This document shows, piece after piece, positions 12,028-24,156 of a DNA stretch of 64,000 bases. Positions within the stretch are counted from its first letter, which is position 1. Every line of letters starts with the position of its first letter. The position numbers and the translations under genes were made by a program. The stretch is taken from the NCBI GenBank assembly GCA_024291935.2, contig CM044320.1, positions 47,186,001 through 47,250,000 on the forward strand, in the 5' to 3' direction. Below the pieces are notes generated by a model, which saw only the letters and a list, made by a program, of their open reading frames with translations, was not told where the DNA came from and ran no database searches. This DNA comes from Okapia johnstoni. Lineage: Eukaryota; Chordata; Mammalia; Artiodactyla; Giraffidae.

Positions 12028-12475
12028 GTGGTAGGTTGAACAATCTCCCTCCAAAGTTGTTCACGTCTTAATCCTTAGAACCTGTGAACATGTTTCTTTC
12101 TGTAAAAAAGGGATTTTTCAGAGATGCTTAAGTTAATGTCTTGGTATGAGAGAATTACCCTGAACCATCTAAATCAGAAGGGGAACTAGGATGCGGCAAC
12201 GAAAGCAGAGAAAGCAGACATTGGGTGATGGAATTTAAAGACAAATAAAGGGGCCATGAGCCATGGAATGAAGGCAGCTTCTAGAAGCTTGAAGGGCTAA
12301 GGAAACAAAACCTCCCCCTAAAGCCTCCAGAAAGAAGGCAACTCTGCTGACATCTTGATTTTGGCTTTGAAAGCCTCATTTCAGGCTTCTGAAAGATAAT
12401 AAGTTTGTGTTAAGCCCCTAAGTTTTAGTAACTTATTACAACATCAGTCAAAAGCTAATATAACCCCCATTTCAC
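12028..12475 (+). mobile_element. MaLR-like (MLT1-type) LTR
   Basis: Near-complete old solo LTR: an early AATCTCCCTCCAAAGTTG, a middle with AAGGCAGCTTCTAGAAGC, then TGCTGACATCTTGATTTTGG and TAAGCCCCTAAGTTTTAGTAAC. No internal viral sequence adjoins it. The family call is from memory. Confidence 0.55.
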
Positions 12476-12599
12476 CCAAATCCATTAATCTGGCATTCTC
12501 ACCTCTGTCTTGAGCTCCAGTAGTCATTTGTAACTCATGGTTTGGACATATCCACCTTGGTGTTTCCCAGGTACTTTAAATTCAACACGTGACTGTTGT

Positions 12600-13395
12600 C
12601 TCCCACTCTTGCTCCTCTACCTGTGCATGCTCTCATGTTGACAGCATCACCACTGCCTGGAAGAGGCTTATTCAACCAAAGAATTCTTCGGTTCTTCTTT
12701 TGTTCCTTCTTTTCTATGAAATGTTGCTCCATCATGTTCTCTATGCCTGCCTACCGCTCCAACTACTCTAGTTCAGACCTCTAAAATGTAGATTATCCTG
12801 ACGGTCTACTAATAATCTCCTTGCCTCCAGTGTCTCCCAACAAGTTTACTCAATAATCCTCAGTCTTCTACTTGAAAACATAAATTGGTTATATCACCTG
12901 GGACTAACACACCTACAGAATAAAGTCCAAACCTGTTATCATAATCAAACACCCTTGACATTTTGCTCTACCTTTTTGGTCTCATACCTTATCATTCCTT
13001 CCCCATCATATGCACATGCACACACGCACACACACACACACACATGCACTATTATCATCATAAACTTCATATAATTCTGCCACTCAAAGGTTTCTGTTTG
13101 TAAGTACAGCCTTCTATAACTTGCATGTCTGTTTACCATCATTCAGTCTTCTTTGCCTGCAAACCCCTTCTAACCTTTCACTGTCAGTGCCAGTGTGAAG
13201 ACTTCCCAAGATGCTCTGCATTTCCAGCCAGAATGAGGAGTCCATTCTGTGATTCCACACCATTGAGTTTATGCTGTTATGATATTTATCACATAATATC
13301 ATGGCCTTTCATTTGTACATCTGTGTTTTCCCCAATAATAGGGACTGGGTCTCATTTCATGTCTCTAATCTTAACACCTGAAACTCAATTGGCAG
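12600..13395 (+). mobile_element. L2 LINE remnant containing an (AC)n microsatellite
   Basis: Resembles the L2 3' region (TACAGAATAAAGTCCAAACC at about 12914; CAATAATAGGGACTGGGTCT at about 13332). An (AC)n microsatellite lies at about 13017-13044. Non-coding. Confidence 0.5.
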
Positions 13396-15059
13396 CATTA
13401 CCTGTAAGAGGCTAAAGGAGCAAGGTGGACCAGCAATGTGCTTGTTCCTTATTCTTGGAAGGCATGAGTGGGTGTAATTTAGGAGTAATGGGGTAAAACA
13501 AAGGAACTCAACTTCTCTGCATAACAATTTACATTTTCTTTCTCCATGGCAAGAGGTGCTTTGCAAGCTATAAGACCATTGGGTAAACACTTTATTCTTT
13601 CATAGGGGCTTAGTGTTTACTGGCACTGAGAATTAGTGTTTGCCCTTCAGAGATACATTTATGTGCTTAATGAAATAGGTTAATCTTTGCACATAAAAAC
13701 CAAGAATGGGATAACCAAATGAAAACTTGGAATATGTCCCCTTATTAAATAGATCTAACACCATGCCTAGCATAGAGTATGTGTCAAATAAATAGTTCTT
13801 GAATTTAAAAAGTGAAGGATTTAGTGTTTTATATGTTTTCCCTTGGACTCTGGAGAAGTCACAATTATCGAACAGCTTTTAGATTTTTTTCCCTTCCAGC
13901 ATTATAATTTTCCCTAATTACTCTTCAATGATTCATTAAAGAAAGCCATAATCACTCCTGCAGCTCTGTGTGAAGTGACGCTGGGAGGTTAAAGTGGCAG
14001 GACTGTTAGAGAAGAGAGTGGTCCACCCTCATCCATTTTTCTGGTGTTCTGCAGTAATCGAGGCAGTGACCCAAGGTGGAAGTGGGAGTGATACAGAATA
14101 CAGGACACTGAGCAGCAGATTCCAAAGCTCAGTTCCAGAGAAACATGAGAGGAAAACTCCCACTGTTTCAACTACATACTCAAGGAAGAAAGTCTAGAAG
14201 GTGGGTTGGGGAAAGTAGGAGATGGCGGGGTATCAAAGTTGGCTGGTACTGTTTTACAAGAGCCAATTGCTAAATTTTTCTGGATTTGCAAGCCAGTTTT
14301 TAAATATGACCACTATTAAAAGTTGAATTAGCCTATACCAAAATAAACTATTCCAAAACAAGTTATAGCCAAAACTCATCATGTTCTTTTTCACTACATA
14401 TTATTATCTATGCTCTTGGGGTTATATCTATTATATCTGTAGCTGCATGGTGGAAATATTATGGAATGCTGTGTTACTAGTCAACTCTTCCCAGCTCTGT
14501 GTTCAGTGATATCATTTTGATTGCTTGAAATCAACTGCAATGGAAGGATTTCCAGATAACAGAGAATACTGCAAATCAGGCTGCTATTCCTCCCACTACA
14601 GAGCCAATTGTTAAATATTTCCTAGAACATCCCTAGTGAATCCTGATTCTAGGGCTATAGAAAAATTTAATGTAATATTACTATTCTTGAGATAAAAGGA
14701 GATTCAGGTTTGTAAGACCATAGCATGTGAAGGCACTAGGACATACTTTTATTAATGTATCTTATTTTTTTAACCTTTTAATTTTATTTTGGAGTATATC
14801 TGATAAACAATGTGGTGATAATTTCAGGTGGCATTTAATAATCATCATAATAACCTGATAATAGTATCGCTATTTTTATAAACAAGGAAATTGAGACTCA
14901 GAAAAGTTTTTTTTAATGTTTCCAAAGTCATTCAGCCATATATTTCTTTCAGTTGCAAGGAGAGACAAAGCAATTAAGATTTGGTCCTTGATCTGTAGGA
15001 ATTTAAACTGGAAGTGAGGAGTCAAGTATAGTCAAATCTATAGAAAAAGTTTGTCTAAA
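13396..15059. other. No gene seen; unique DNA with a small L1 3' relic
   Basis: 14763-14832 resembles the reverse of the ruminant L1 3' end (GGAGTATATCTGATAAACAATG). 13880-13985 has clustered ATTA cores. No convincing ORF. Confidence 0.45.
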
Positions 15060-15895
15060 TTTAACTTTTAACCTAAATTGAACTTATCGAGATGAAAATT
15101 ATAATGCCTCAGGTGAAAAGAAATACTGATAGGATTAGTGGCAGATTAAAGGTTACCGAACTTGAAGATATAAAAAAAGAAGCTATTTAAAAATAAATGA
15201 GAAGGAAAAAATGAACTAGAAAAATAAATAGAACATCAATACGCTGTGAGGAAAAGTGTAACCATGTATATACGTAAAAACTGAAAGTGTCTGACTCTGC
15301 GACCCCATGGATGTAGCCCGCCAGGCTCCTCTGTCTATGGAATCCTCCAGACCAGAATACTGGGGTGGGTAGTCTTCTCCAGGGGATCTTCCCGTCCCAG
15401 AGACTGAACCTGGGTCTCACGCATTGCAGGCAAACTCTTTACCATCTGATCTACCACCTGTACACACGTAAATGGAGTCCCAAAATTGCAGGGGTTTGGT
15501 GAGGGGAGTATCTAGGGAAAAAATTATTTAAAGAAATAATTAGGGCAATATTTTTCAAATTTAAAGAAAACCATAAACTCAAAATTCCTAGAATCTCAAC
15601 AAGTCCTAAGTAAAGAAACATGAAAAAAATACCAAAGTACATCATAATCAAATTGCTTAAAACCGGTTACGAAAAGAAAATCTTAAAATCAAACAGAATG
15701 GAAAAAGACATTTACATACAGAGAAGCAAGCATAAGGATTACATCAGAAAACTCATCAGGAAAGAATATAAGTGAGAAGATAATGGAACAACATCCTAAT
15801 AGCACTAAAAGGGCAAGGGCAGGGCGAGTGCATGAAACCCTGCCAACCTAAAATTCTAAACTTGGTGAAAATCTCTTTCAAAAACAAATTTATCA
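15060..15895 (+). mobile_element. Old L1 ORF1 remnant with a Bov-tA SINE in it
   Basis: 15060-15290 reads as the coiled-coil part of an L1 ORF1 with stops. 15470-15895 reads as the later ORF1 part (ATTACATCAGAAAACTCATC). Between them, 15285-15461 is a reverse Bov-tA SINE. Frames are broken throughout. Confidence 0.6.
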
Positions 15896-16545
15896 GGCCT
15901 TCCTGGAGGCTCAGTGGTAAAGAATCCTCCTGCCAATGCAGGAGATGTCAGTTTGATCCCTGTTCAGGAAAGATCCTACGTGCCCTGAAACAGCTAAGCC
16001 CATGTGCCACAACTACTGAGGCTGTGCTCTAGAGCCCAGGAGCCACAACTACTGAGCCCACATGCTGCAACAACTGAAGCCAGAGCACCCTAGAGTCTGT
16101 ACTCCACAACAAGAGAAGTCACCACAATTAGAAGCCCATATATCACAACTGGAGAGTAACCCACCCTCTCCACATTGAGAGACGGAGAAGGCAATGGCAC
16201 CCCACTCCAGTACTCTTGCCTGGAAAATCCCATGGACAGAGAAGCCTGGTAGGCTGCAGTCCATGGGGTCGCTAGGAGTCAGACACGACTGAGCGACTTC
16301 ACTTTCACTTTTCGCTTTCATGCATTGGAGAAGGAAATGGCAACCCACTCCAGTGTTCTTGCCTGGAGAATCCCAGGGATGGCGGAGCCTGGTGGGCTGC
16401 TGTCTATGGGGTCACACAGAGTCAAACATGACTGAAGTGATGCAGCAGCAGCAGCAGCAGCAGCAGCCATATTGAGAGAAAGCCCGAAGACGACAACAAA
16501 GACCCAGCAAAGTCAAAAATAAATAAATAAAAATATTTTAAAGAC
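15896..16545 (+). mobile_element. CHR-type tRNA SINE split by a BOV-A2 insertion
   Basis: A forward CHR SINE (tRNA-like head at 15898, CCACAACTACTGAG units, AAAATAAATAAATAAA tail) is interrupted by a BOV-A2 (16183-16470). The 9-bp duplication ATTGAGAGA flanks the BOV-A2 (16174-16182 and 16471-16479). The BOV-A2 ends in a (CAG)n run (16441-16467). Confidence 0.88.
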
Positions 16546-16860
16546 AAACTTATCAGTAGATCATGACCAAGTGAAATTTATCCTAAAAATGCAAAGATGG
16601 TTTAATATGTTAAAATTCATCAGTGTAATTCACCGTATTAATAGACTAATAAAGACAAAAACATGATTAAGTCAATAGATACAAAAAAATTGTTTGGCGA
16701 GATTTAACATTCACTCCTGATAAAAAAAAGAAAAACCTTCAGAACATTAGGACTAGAAGGAAGTTCCTAAACTTGATGAGTGGCATCTATGAAATACTGA
16801 TGGCTAATGTTATAAATTAATGGGGAAAAATTAGATGCTTTTCTGCTAAGAACAGAAAAA
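16546..16860 (+). mobile_element. Old L1 ORF2 fragment
   Basis: Translates, with stops, to the L1 reverse-transcriptase stretch around the AKMV...VIHHIN and NGEKLDAFLLR positions. It continues at 18306 after later insertions. Confidence 0.6.
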
Positions 16861-17107
16861 AAGACACTTTCAATTTTTACGTATGTACATTGTTACACAT
16901 CTTTTTCTCACAGCCTATTGATGTTCTATTTATTTTTCTAGTCTTTCCCCCTCTCATTTCATTTTAAATAGCTTCTTAGTTATGTCTTCAAGTTCAATAA
17001 CATTCAACTGTCTAATCTGACACTGAGCCTATCAATGTTTTTATTCACCTGAGGCATTATAATTTTCATCTCCAGAAGTTCAATTTAGATTAAAAATTAA
17101 ATTTAGA
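16861..17107 (-). mobile_element. Inverted L1 ORF1 fragment
   Basis: Reverse-strand match (about 80 percent by eye) to 15060-15290, so the same L1 ORF1 coiled-coil segment lies here in the opposite direction, inside an L1 ORF2 relic. Confidence 0.65.
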
Positions 17108-18314
17108 GTAAACTTCCTCTATGACCCACCTCCCAGACTAATGGAAATAAAAGCAAAAATAAACAATGGGACCAAATTAAATTTAAAAGCTTTTGCACAA
17201 CAAAGGAAACTATAAGCAAGGTGAAAAGACAGCCTTCAGAACGGGAGACAATAATAGCAAATGAAGCAACTGACAAAGAATTAATCTCAAAAATATACAA
17301 GCAGCTCATGCAGCTCAAACCAGAAAAATAAACGACCCAATCAAAAAATGGGTCAAAGAACTAAACAGACATTTCTCCAAAGAAGACATACAGATGGCTA
17401 ACAAACACATGAAAAAATGTTCAACATCATTCATTACAAGAGAAACGCAAATCAAAACCACAATGAAGTACCATCTCACATCGGTCAAAATGGCTGCTAT
17501 CAAAAAGTCTACAAACAATAAATGCTGGAGAGGGTGTAGTGTACCTCTCTTACACTGTTGGTGGGAATGCAAACTAGTACAGCCACTATGGAGAACAGTG
17601 TGGAGATTCCTTAAAAAACTGGAAATAGAACTGCCATAACACCCAGCAATCCCACTGCTGGGCATACACACCAAGGATACCAGAACTGAAAGAGACACGT
17701 GTACCCCAATGTTCATCACAGCCATGTTTACAATAGCTAGGACATGGAAGTAACCTGGATGTCCATTGGCAGATGAATGGATAAGAAAGCTGTGGTACAT
17801 ATACACAATGGAATATTACTCAGCTGTTAAAAAGAATGCGTTTGAATCAGTTCTAATGAGGTGGATGAAACTGGAGCCTATTATACAGAGTGAAGTAAGT
17901 CAGAAAGAAAAACACCAATACAGTATATTAACGCATATATATAGAATTTAGAAAGATGGTAACGATGACCCTATATGCAAGACAGCAAAAGAGACACAGA
18001 GATAAAGAACAGACTTTTGGACTCTGTGGGAGGTTAGGGTGGTATGACTTGAGAGAATAGCATTGAAAAATGTATATTACCATATGTGAAGTAGATCGCC
18101 AGTCCAGATTCGATGCATGAAACGTGGTGCTCAGGGTTGGTGCACTGGGACTACCCTGAGGGATGGGATGGGAGGGAAGGTGAGAGGGGGTTCAGGATGG
18201 GGGACACATGTACACTCATGGCTGATTCATGTCAATGTATGGCAAAAACCACCACAATCTTATAAAGTAATTATCCTCCAATTAAAATAAATAAATTAAT
18301 TTAAAAAATTTAGA
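17099..18314 (+). mobile_element. Ruminant L1 3' fragment with target-site duplication
   Basis: ORF2 C-terminus (a 17394-17639 frame with the [11 protein letters not shown] motif), then 3' UTR and an A-rich tail (18280-18308). A 9-bp duplication AAATTTAGA is found at 17099-17107 and 18306-18314. 5'-truncated and disrupted by stops, so inactive. Confidence 0.85.
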
Positions 18315-18552
18315 CTAACCTTTTTCTATTCCTCCAATGTTGGTTGGAGATTCTAGCAAGTGCAATAAGGCAAGAAAAACCAATGTGGAAAATCAGATAT
18401 TAATAATACTTACAACAAGGTTACAATAAACTAGAACTAATAGATTGTAGAATACAAAATCAAATAAGAAAATCAAGTGTACTTTGATATATTAACAATG
18501 AACAACTAGAAACTGAAGTTTTGCAAAAACAATGTCATTTATAATCACATCA
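18306..18552 (+). mobile_element. Old L1 ORF2 fragment (continuation)
   Basis: Reads as the segment after the palm domain (TTCTAGCAAGTGCAATAAGG, encoding LASAIRQEK) with stops. It joins 16546-16860 across the younger insert. Confidence 0.6.
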
Positions 18553-19153
18553 AAAGTTGTTGTTGTTCTTAGGTCACTAAGTCATCTCTGCATGGATTGC
18601 AGCAAGCCAGGCTCCTCTGTCCTTCACTGTCTCTCAGAGTTTGCTCAAATTCATGTCCATTGGGTCTGTATGCGATCTAACTATCTTATCCATGGTCCTC
18701 TTCTCCTTTTCCCTACAATTTTTCCCAGATCAAGGTCTTTGCCAGTGAGTCAGCTCTTATCATCAGATGGCCAAAGTATTGGAGTTTCAGCTTCAGCATC
18801 AGTCCTTCCAATGAGTATGCAGGATTGATTTCCTTTAGGATTGATCTTCTTGCTGTCCAAGGGATTCCCAAGAGTCTTCTCCAGCACCACAATTCGAAAG
18901 CATCAATTCTTTGGTGTTCAGCCTTCCTTAGGGTCCAAATCTCACATCAGTACATGACTACTGGAAAAACCACAACTTTGACTATACAGACCTTTATCAA
19001 CAAAGTAATGTCTCTGCTTTTCAATATGCTGTCTAGATTTGTCATAGTTTTCCTTTCAAGGAGCAAGGGTCTTTTAATTTCATGGATGCAGTCACCATCC
19101 ACAGTGATTTTGGAGCCTAAGAAAACAAAACTTGTCATTGTTTCCACATTCAA
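18553..19153 (-). mobile_element. BovB LINE 3' fragment
   Basis: Reverse copy of the last roughly 600 bp of BovB, with ILKSRDIT and VFPVVMY coding traces. Its 3' end has AACAACAACAAC (18555-18566 reversed). Stop codons interrupt it. Confidence 0.85.
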
Positions 19154-21690
19154 AAATTATATTAACAAAATAAAAATAGACTGAAAAAAATTGGGCAGAG
19201 CCTTAAGGACTTGTGGAACAATAACAAAAAAACCAATATTCATATCAGAAAGGGGAGGAAAAAAAGAAGGGTCTTAGCAGATGGTCGATGCTGAAGTCAG
19301 ATTGATTATATTCTCTGCAGCCAAACATGGAGAAGCTCTATACAGACAGCAAAAACAAGACCAAGAGCTGACTATAGCTTAGATCATGAACTCCTTATTG
19401 CCAAATTCAGACTTAAATTAAAGAAAGTAGGGAAAACCACTAGACCATTCAGGTGTGACCTAAATCAAATCCCTTATGATTATACAGTGGAAGTGAGATA
19501 TAGATTCAAGGGATTATATCTGATTGACAGAATGCCTGGAGAACTATGGACTGGGGTTCATGATATTGTACAGGAGGCAGTGATCAAATCATCCTGAAGA
19601 TAAAGAAATGCAAAAAGGCAAAATGGTTGTCTGATGAGGACTTAACAAATAGTTGAGAAAAGAAGAGAAGATGAAGGCAAAGGAGAAAAGGAAAGATATA
19701 CCCATTTTAATGCAGAGTTCCAAAGAATACCAGTGAGAGATAAGAAAGCCTTCCTCAGTGATCAATGCAAAGAAATGGAGGAAAACAATAACTTGGGAAA
19801 GACCAGAGAGCTATTCAAGAAAATTAGAGATAAAAAGGGAACATTTCATGCAAAGATGGGCACAATAAAGGACAGAAATGGTATGGACCTAACAGAAGCA
19901 GAAGATATTAAGAAGAGTTGGCAAGAATACACAGAAGAACTATACAAAAAAGGTATTCATGACCCAGATAACCATGATGGTGTGATCACTCACCTAGAGC
20001 CAAACATCCTGGATTGTGAAGTCAAGTGGGCCTTAGGAAGCATCACTACAAACAAAGCTAGTGGAAGTGATGGAATTCCAGTTGAGCTATTTCAAATCCT
20101 AAGAGATGATGCTGTGAAAGTGTTGCGCTCAATATGCCAGCAAATTTGGAAAACTCAGCAGTGGCCACAGGACTGGAAAAGGTCAGTTTTCATTCCAATC
20201 CCAAAGAAAGGCAATGCCAAAGAATGCTCAAACTACTGCACAATTGCACTCACCTCACAAGCTAGCAAAGTAATGCTCAAAATCCTCTAAGCCAGGCTTC
20301 AACAGTACCTGAACCATGACCTTCTAGATGTTCAAGCTGGATTTAGAAAAGGCAGAGGAACCAGAGATCAAATTGCAAACATCTGTTGGGTCATCAAAAA
20401 AGCAAGAGAGTTCCAGAAAAACATCTACTTCTGCTTTATTGACTATGCCAAAGCCCTTGACTGTGTGGATCACAACAAATTGTGGAAAATTCTTAAAGAG
20501 TTGGGAATACCAGACCACCTGACCTGCCTCCTGAGAAATCTGTATGCAGGTCAGGAAGCAACAGTTAGAACTGGACATGGAAGAACAGACTGGTTCCAAA
20601 TTGGGAAAGGAGTACATCAAGGCTGTATATTGTCACCCTGCTTATTTAATTTATATGCAGAGTACATCATGAGAAATGCTGGGCTGGATGAAGCACAAGC
20701 TGGAATCAAGATTGCCAGGAGAAATATCAATAACCTCAGATATGCAGATGATACCACCTTTATGGCAGAAAGTGAAGAACTAGAGAGCCTCTTGATGAAA
20801 GTGAAAGAGGAGAGTGAAAAAGTTGGCTTAAAACTCAGCATTCAGAAAACTAAGATCATGTCATCCAATCCCATCACTTCATGGCAAATCAATAGTGAAA
20901 CAATGGAAACAGTGAGAGATTTTATTTTGGGGGGGGCTCCAAAATCACTGCAGATCGTAACTGCAGCCATGAAATTAAAAGACGTTTGCTCCTTGGAAGA
21001 AAAGCTATGACCAACCTAGACAGCATATGAAAAAGCAGAGACATTACTTTGCCAACAAAGGTCCGTCTAGCCAAAGCCATAGTTTTTCAAGTAGTCATGT
21101 ATGGATGTGAGAGTTGGACCATGAAGAAAGCTGAGCACTGAAGAACTGATGCTTTTGAACTGTGGTGTTGGAGAAGACTCTTGAGAGTCCCTTGGACTGC
21201 AAGGACATCCAACCAGTCCATCCTAAAGGAAATTCGTCCTGGGTGTTCATTGGAAGGACTGATGCTGAAGCTGAAACTCCAATACTTTGTCCATTTGATG
21301 CAAAGAACTGACTCTTTGGAAAAGACCCTGATGCTGGGAAAGATTGAAGGCAGGAGGAGAAGGGGACAACAGTGGATGAGATGGTTGGATGGCATCACCA
21401 ACTCGATGGACATGAGTCTGAGTAAGCTCCAGGAGTTGGTGATGAACAGGGAAGCCTAGCGTGCTGCAATCCATGGGGTCACAAAGAGTCGGACAAGACT
21501 GGGTGACTGAACTGAACTGACCAAAATGGATTTGAAGAAATAATCTCTCAAAGTGTCCCGAATTTAGCAGAAATCTACAGATCTAAGAAACAGAGTGAAG
21601 CCCAAGGAGAACAATCCCAAAGAAATTCATATCAAGACACAAAATAAACTTTTGAAAACTAAACACAAAGATAAAATCTCAAACATACAC
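19154..21690 (+). mobile_element. L1 ORF1 relic split by a 2.25-kb BovB LINE
   Basis: 19154-19274 and 21527-21690 read as successive pieces of an L1 ORF1 (LKDLWNNNK, then FEEIISQSVPNLAEI). Between them is BovB (19275-21526): endonuclease end, reverse transcriptase and 3' end with the GAACTGAACTGA tail. RT signatures are visible in two frames (PKKGN near 20208; GVHQGCILSPCLFNLY near 20612; YADDT near 20740). The 185-aa frame (19733-20290) ends in a stop and the 181-aa frame (20465-21010) follows after a break, so the element is dead. Confidence 0.85.
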
Positions 21691-21696
21691 AGAACC

Positions 21697-21918
21697 TGTG
21701 CATGCCCATATGCTCAGTCACTTCAGTTGTGTCCAATTCATTGTGACAATATAGATCTTAGCCTGCCAGGCTCTTCTTTCCATGGGATTCTCCAGGCAAG
21801 AATACTGGAGTCGGATGTCATGCCCTCCTCCAGTGGATCTTCCCGACCCAGGGATCAAACTCCCTTCTCCTGCATTGCAGGTAGATTCTTTACTACTGAG
21901 CCATGAGGGAAGCCCACA
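21697..21918 (-). mobile_element. Bov-tA SINE
   Basis: Reverse copy ending with the head complement TACTGAGCCATGAGGGAAGC. Confidence 0.87.
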
Positions 21919-22039
21919 CAAGTCCTGTAGGGAAATACCAGTTTACTGACTAGATTTACCATCCGAAACTGTGGAAATCATAAGGAAGTTGGACAACATT
22001 TTTGAAGCGCTGAAAGGAAACTACTGCCAATCATGATTC

Positions 22040-23165
22040 TGAACACTAGGGGATCTAAAATAATCCCAACAAATAAGAACAAAGTGGGAAGAACCACTCT
22101 ACCCAGCAGTAAGGTTTACTATATACCTATAATAATTAAGATAGTGTGGTACTGACGGAAGGATCAATACATAGAGTAATGGAAAGGGAGAAAGAATCCA
22201 AAAAAGCCCCACATAGATATGCCCAACTAATTTTTGGCAAAGATGCAAGAACAAAACAATGGAGAAAAAATTGCCTTTTCAACAAATAGTACTACAGCAA
22301 TGGCACATCCATAGTTATAAAAATGAACCTTAACCTAAACCTCATACTTTATACATAAATTAACTCAAAATAGAACATGAATGTAAGCATAGGATGTAAA
22401 ACTATGGAACTTTTAGAAATAAAAACAAGAGAAAATCTTTGCAGCTTAAGACTAGGCAAAGAGTTCTTAGGCTCAACACCAAAAGAATGATCCATAAAAG
22501 GAAAAGTTAATAAATCAAATGGCAAAAAAATTAGAAATTTCTACTTTATGAACACCATGTGAAAAAGATCAAAAGATAACCTATACCCTGGGAAAAAAAT
22601 ATTTCCAAACCATATATCCAACAAAAGACAGCTATGTAGAATATATAAGAAAGTTTCAAAATTCACCAGGAATCAAACAATCTATCAATCAACCATTAGC
22701 CATCTGAAAAAATGCTTATTAAAATCACAATGAGGGACTTCCCTGGTGGGCCAGGGGTTATGAATCTGCCTTCCAATGCAGGGGACGGACGTGGGTTCAG
22801 TCCTTGGTCGGGGAACTAAGATCCCACATGCCACAGGGCAACTAACCCACGCACTGCAACTAGAGAGCCCACACGCTGCAACTACTGAGCCCGCACTCTA
22901 GAACCCAGGCTCTGCACCTAGACAAAGCCTACGAAGAACCTACACACTGCAATGAAGACCCAGCACAGCCGAAAAATAAAACAACGATAATGATAATAAA
23001 AATTATAATGAGATACCATTATACATCTGTAAGAATGACTAACATTAAAAATAGTTATGACAGAAAATGATGGTAGGGATGTGGAAAAATTGGATAACTC
23101 ATATGTTGCTAGTGGGAGTATAAGGGAGTATATATACTCAGGAAAAGAGCGGACCAATAGAAGAA
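22040..23165 (+). mobile_element. Old L1 3' region split by a CHR SINE
   Basis: 22040-22734 and 22986-23165 resemble the L1 ORF2 endmost part (AAAACTATGGAACTTTTAGA; ATGAGATACCATTATACATC). Between them, 22735-22985, lies a forward CHR SINE (GGGACTTCCCTGGTGGGCCA) with an A-rich tail. A repeated AATGAG flank suggests its target-site duplication. Confidence 0.7.
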
Positions 23166-23903
23166 AGAGAAAATGCCATTTCAGAATGGGTACGATTTGC
23201 AAAACTGAAGAAGATAAAGGAGTACCACTTCATGAAACAGACTCAGGTAGTCTCAGGTGACTGGAGTTTACAGGTAGAAAGATGAAAGCTCAGCAAGCAC
23301 CATCAGCAGCCACACCGCAAGCCCTCAGAGGACAAGATGGCTATTCCATTGGCCCTGCCAGCATCCAGACCCACTTATTTTAGTTAAAGAAGCCTAATTT
23401 CTGCCAAAAAAGTGATTTCCTACAATTCTCTAACCATAAGCAGGTCCAGATAAGGCATTCAAACTCAGCGATTTTAACTCTTGAGTGAAGAGATGTTGGA
23501 GTTGAACTTGACTCATTGCAGAGGCAGAACTTGGGAGGATCTTGCTTCCTGGGTTTCCAGAGACGTCTGCCTTGGGCACCTCACCAAGCCTATGTCTTCA
23601 GTGACGCTTTAGTTTTCAAAGTCTTCCAACGTCTTGCCAACACACTTCCTTTTTCTGCAAGTTGCCAGAGTTCATTTTTGTTGTGTGGTTCTAAGAACAA
23701 AATAATAGATTCTAGGTTAGTCTTGATTATTCTTTGAGATTCTTTGAAAAGCTTCTGGGGACTCAAAAGCCACACGACTAACAACCCCCTTCTAGGGTCC
23801 TATTCACAGCTCCTCTATCCTCAGGACTCACTTCCTTTCTGCCTACTTCCATTCCATTTCTCTTGGGACAGGACTTCTCTCTGTCTCTTAGTTTCTGTTT
23901 CCT
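23166..23903. other. No gene seen; unique DNA
   Basis: ORFs of 64-73 aa on both strands overlap and have no recognisable domain. No repeat identified. Confidence 0.45.
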
Positions 23904-24156
23904 AGTGGCTTCTGTTTGGGCTTCCCTCATGTCACAGCGGTAAAGAATCCACCTGCAATGCAGAAGCTGCAGGAGATGGGCTTCAATCCCTGAGTCGGTA
24001 AGGTCCCCTGGAAGAGGGCATGGAACCCACTTCAGTAGTCCTGCCTGGAGAATCCCATGGACAGAGGAGCCTGGCAGACTACAGTCCATAAGGTCTCAAA
24101 GAGTTGGACTGGACATGACTGAAGTGACTTAGCACGCATGCACGCAGTGGCTTCTG
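23904..24156 (+). mobile_element. Bov-tA SINE with target-site duplication
   Basis: Forward copy between the 11-bp duplication AGTGGCTTCTG (23904-23914 and 24146-24156). The head is altered (GGGCTTCCCTCATGTCACAG). Confidence 0.87.

Noticed and set aside
13017..13044. (AC)n tracts here and at 55525-55572 as structured arrays
   Set aside because: Ordinary dinucleotide microsatellites, useful only as markers.
16441..16467. (CAG)n run as a coding or disease-type repeat
   Set aside because: It is the variable tail of a BOV-A2 SINE between target-site duplications, outside any gene.
19733..21010. Reverse-transcriptase ORFs as a functional gene
   Set aside because: They belong to a BovB LINE with a stop at 20288-20290 and a frame break before 20465, lacking the 5' part; inactive.
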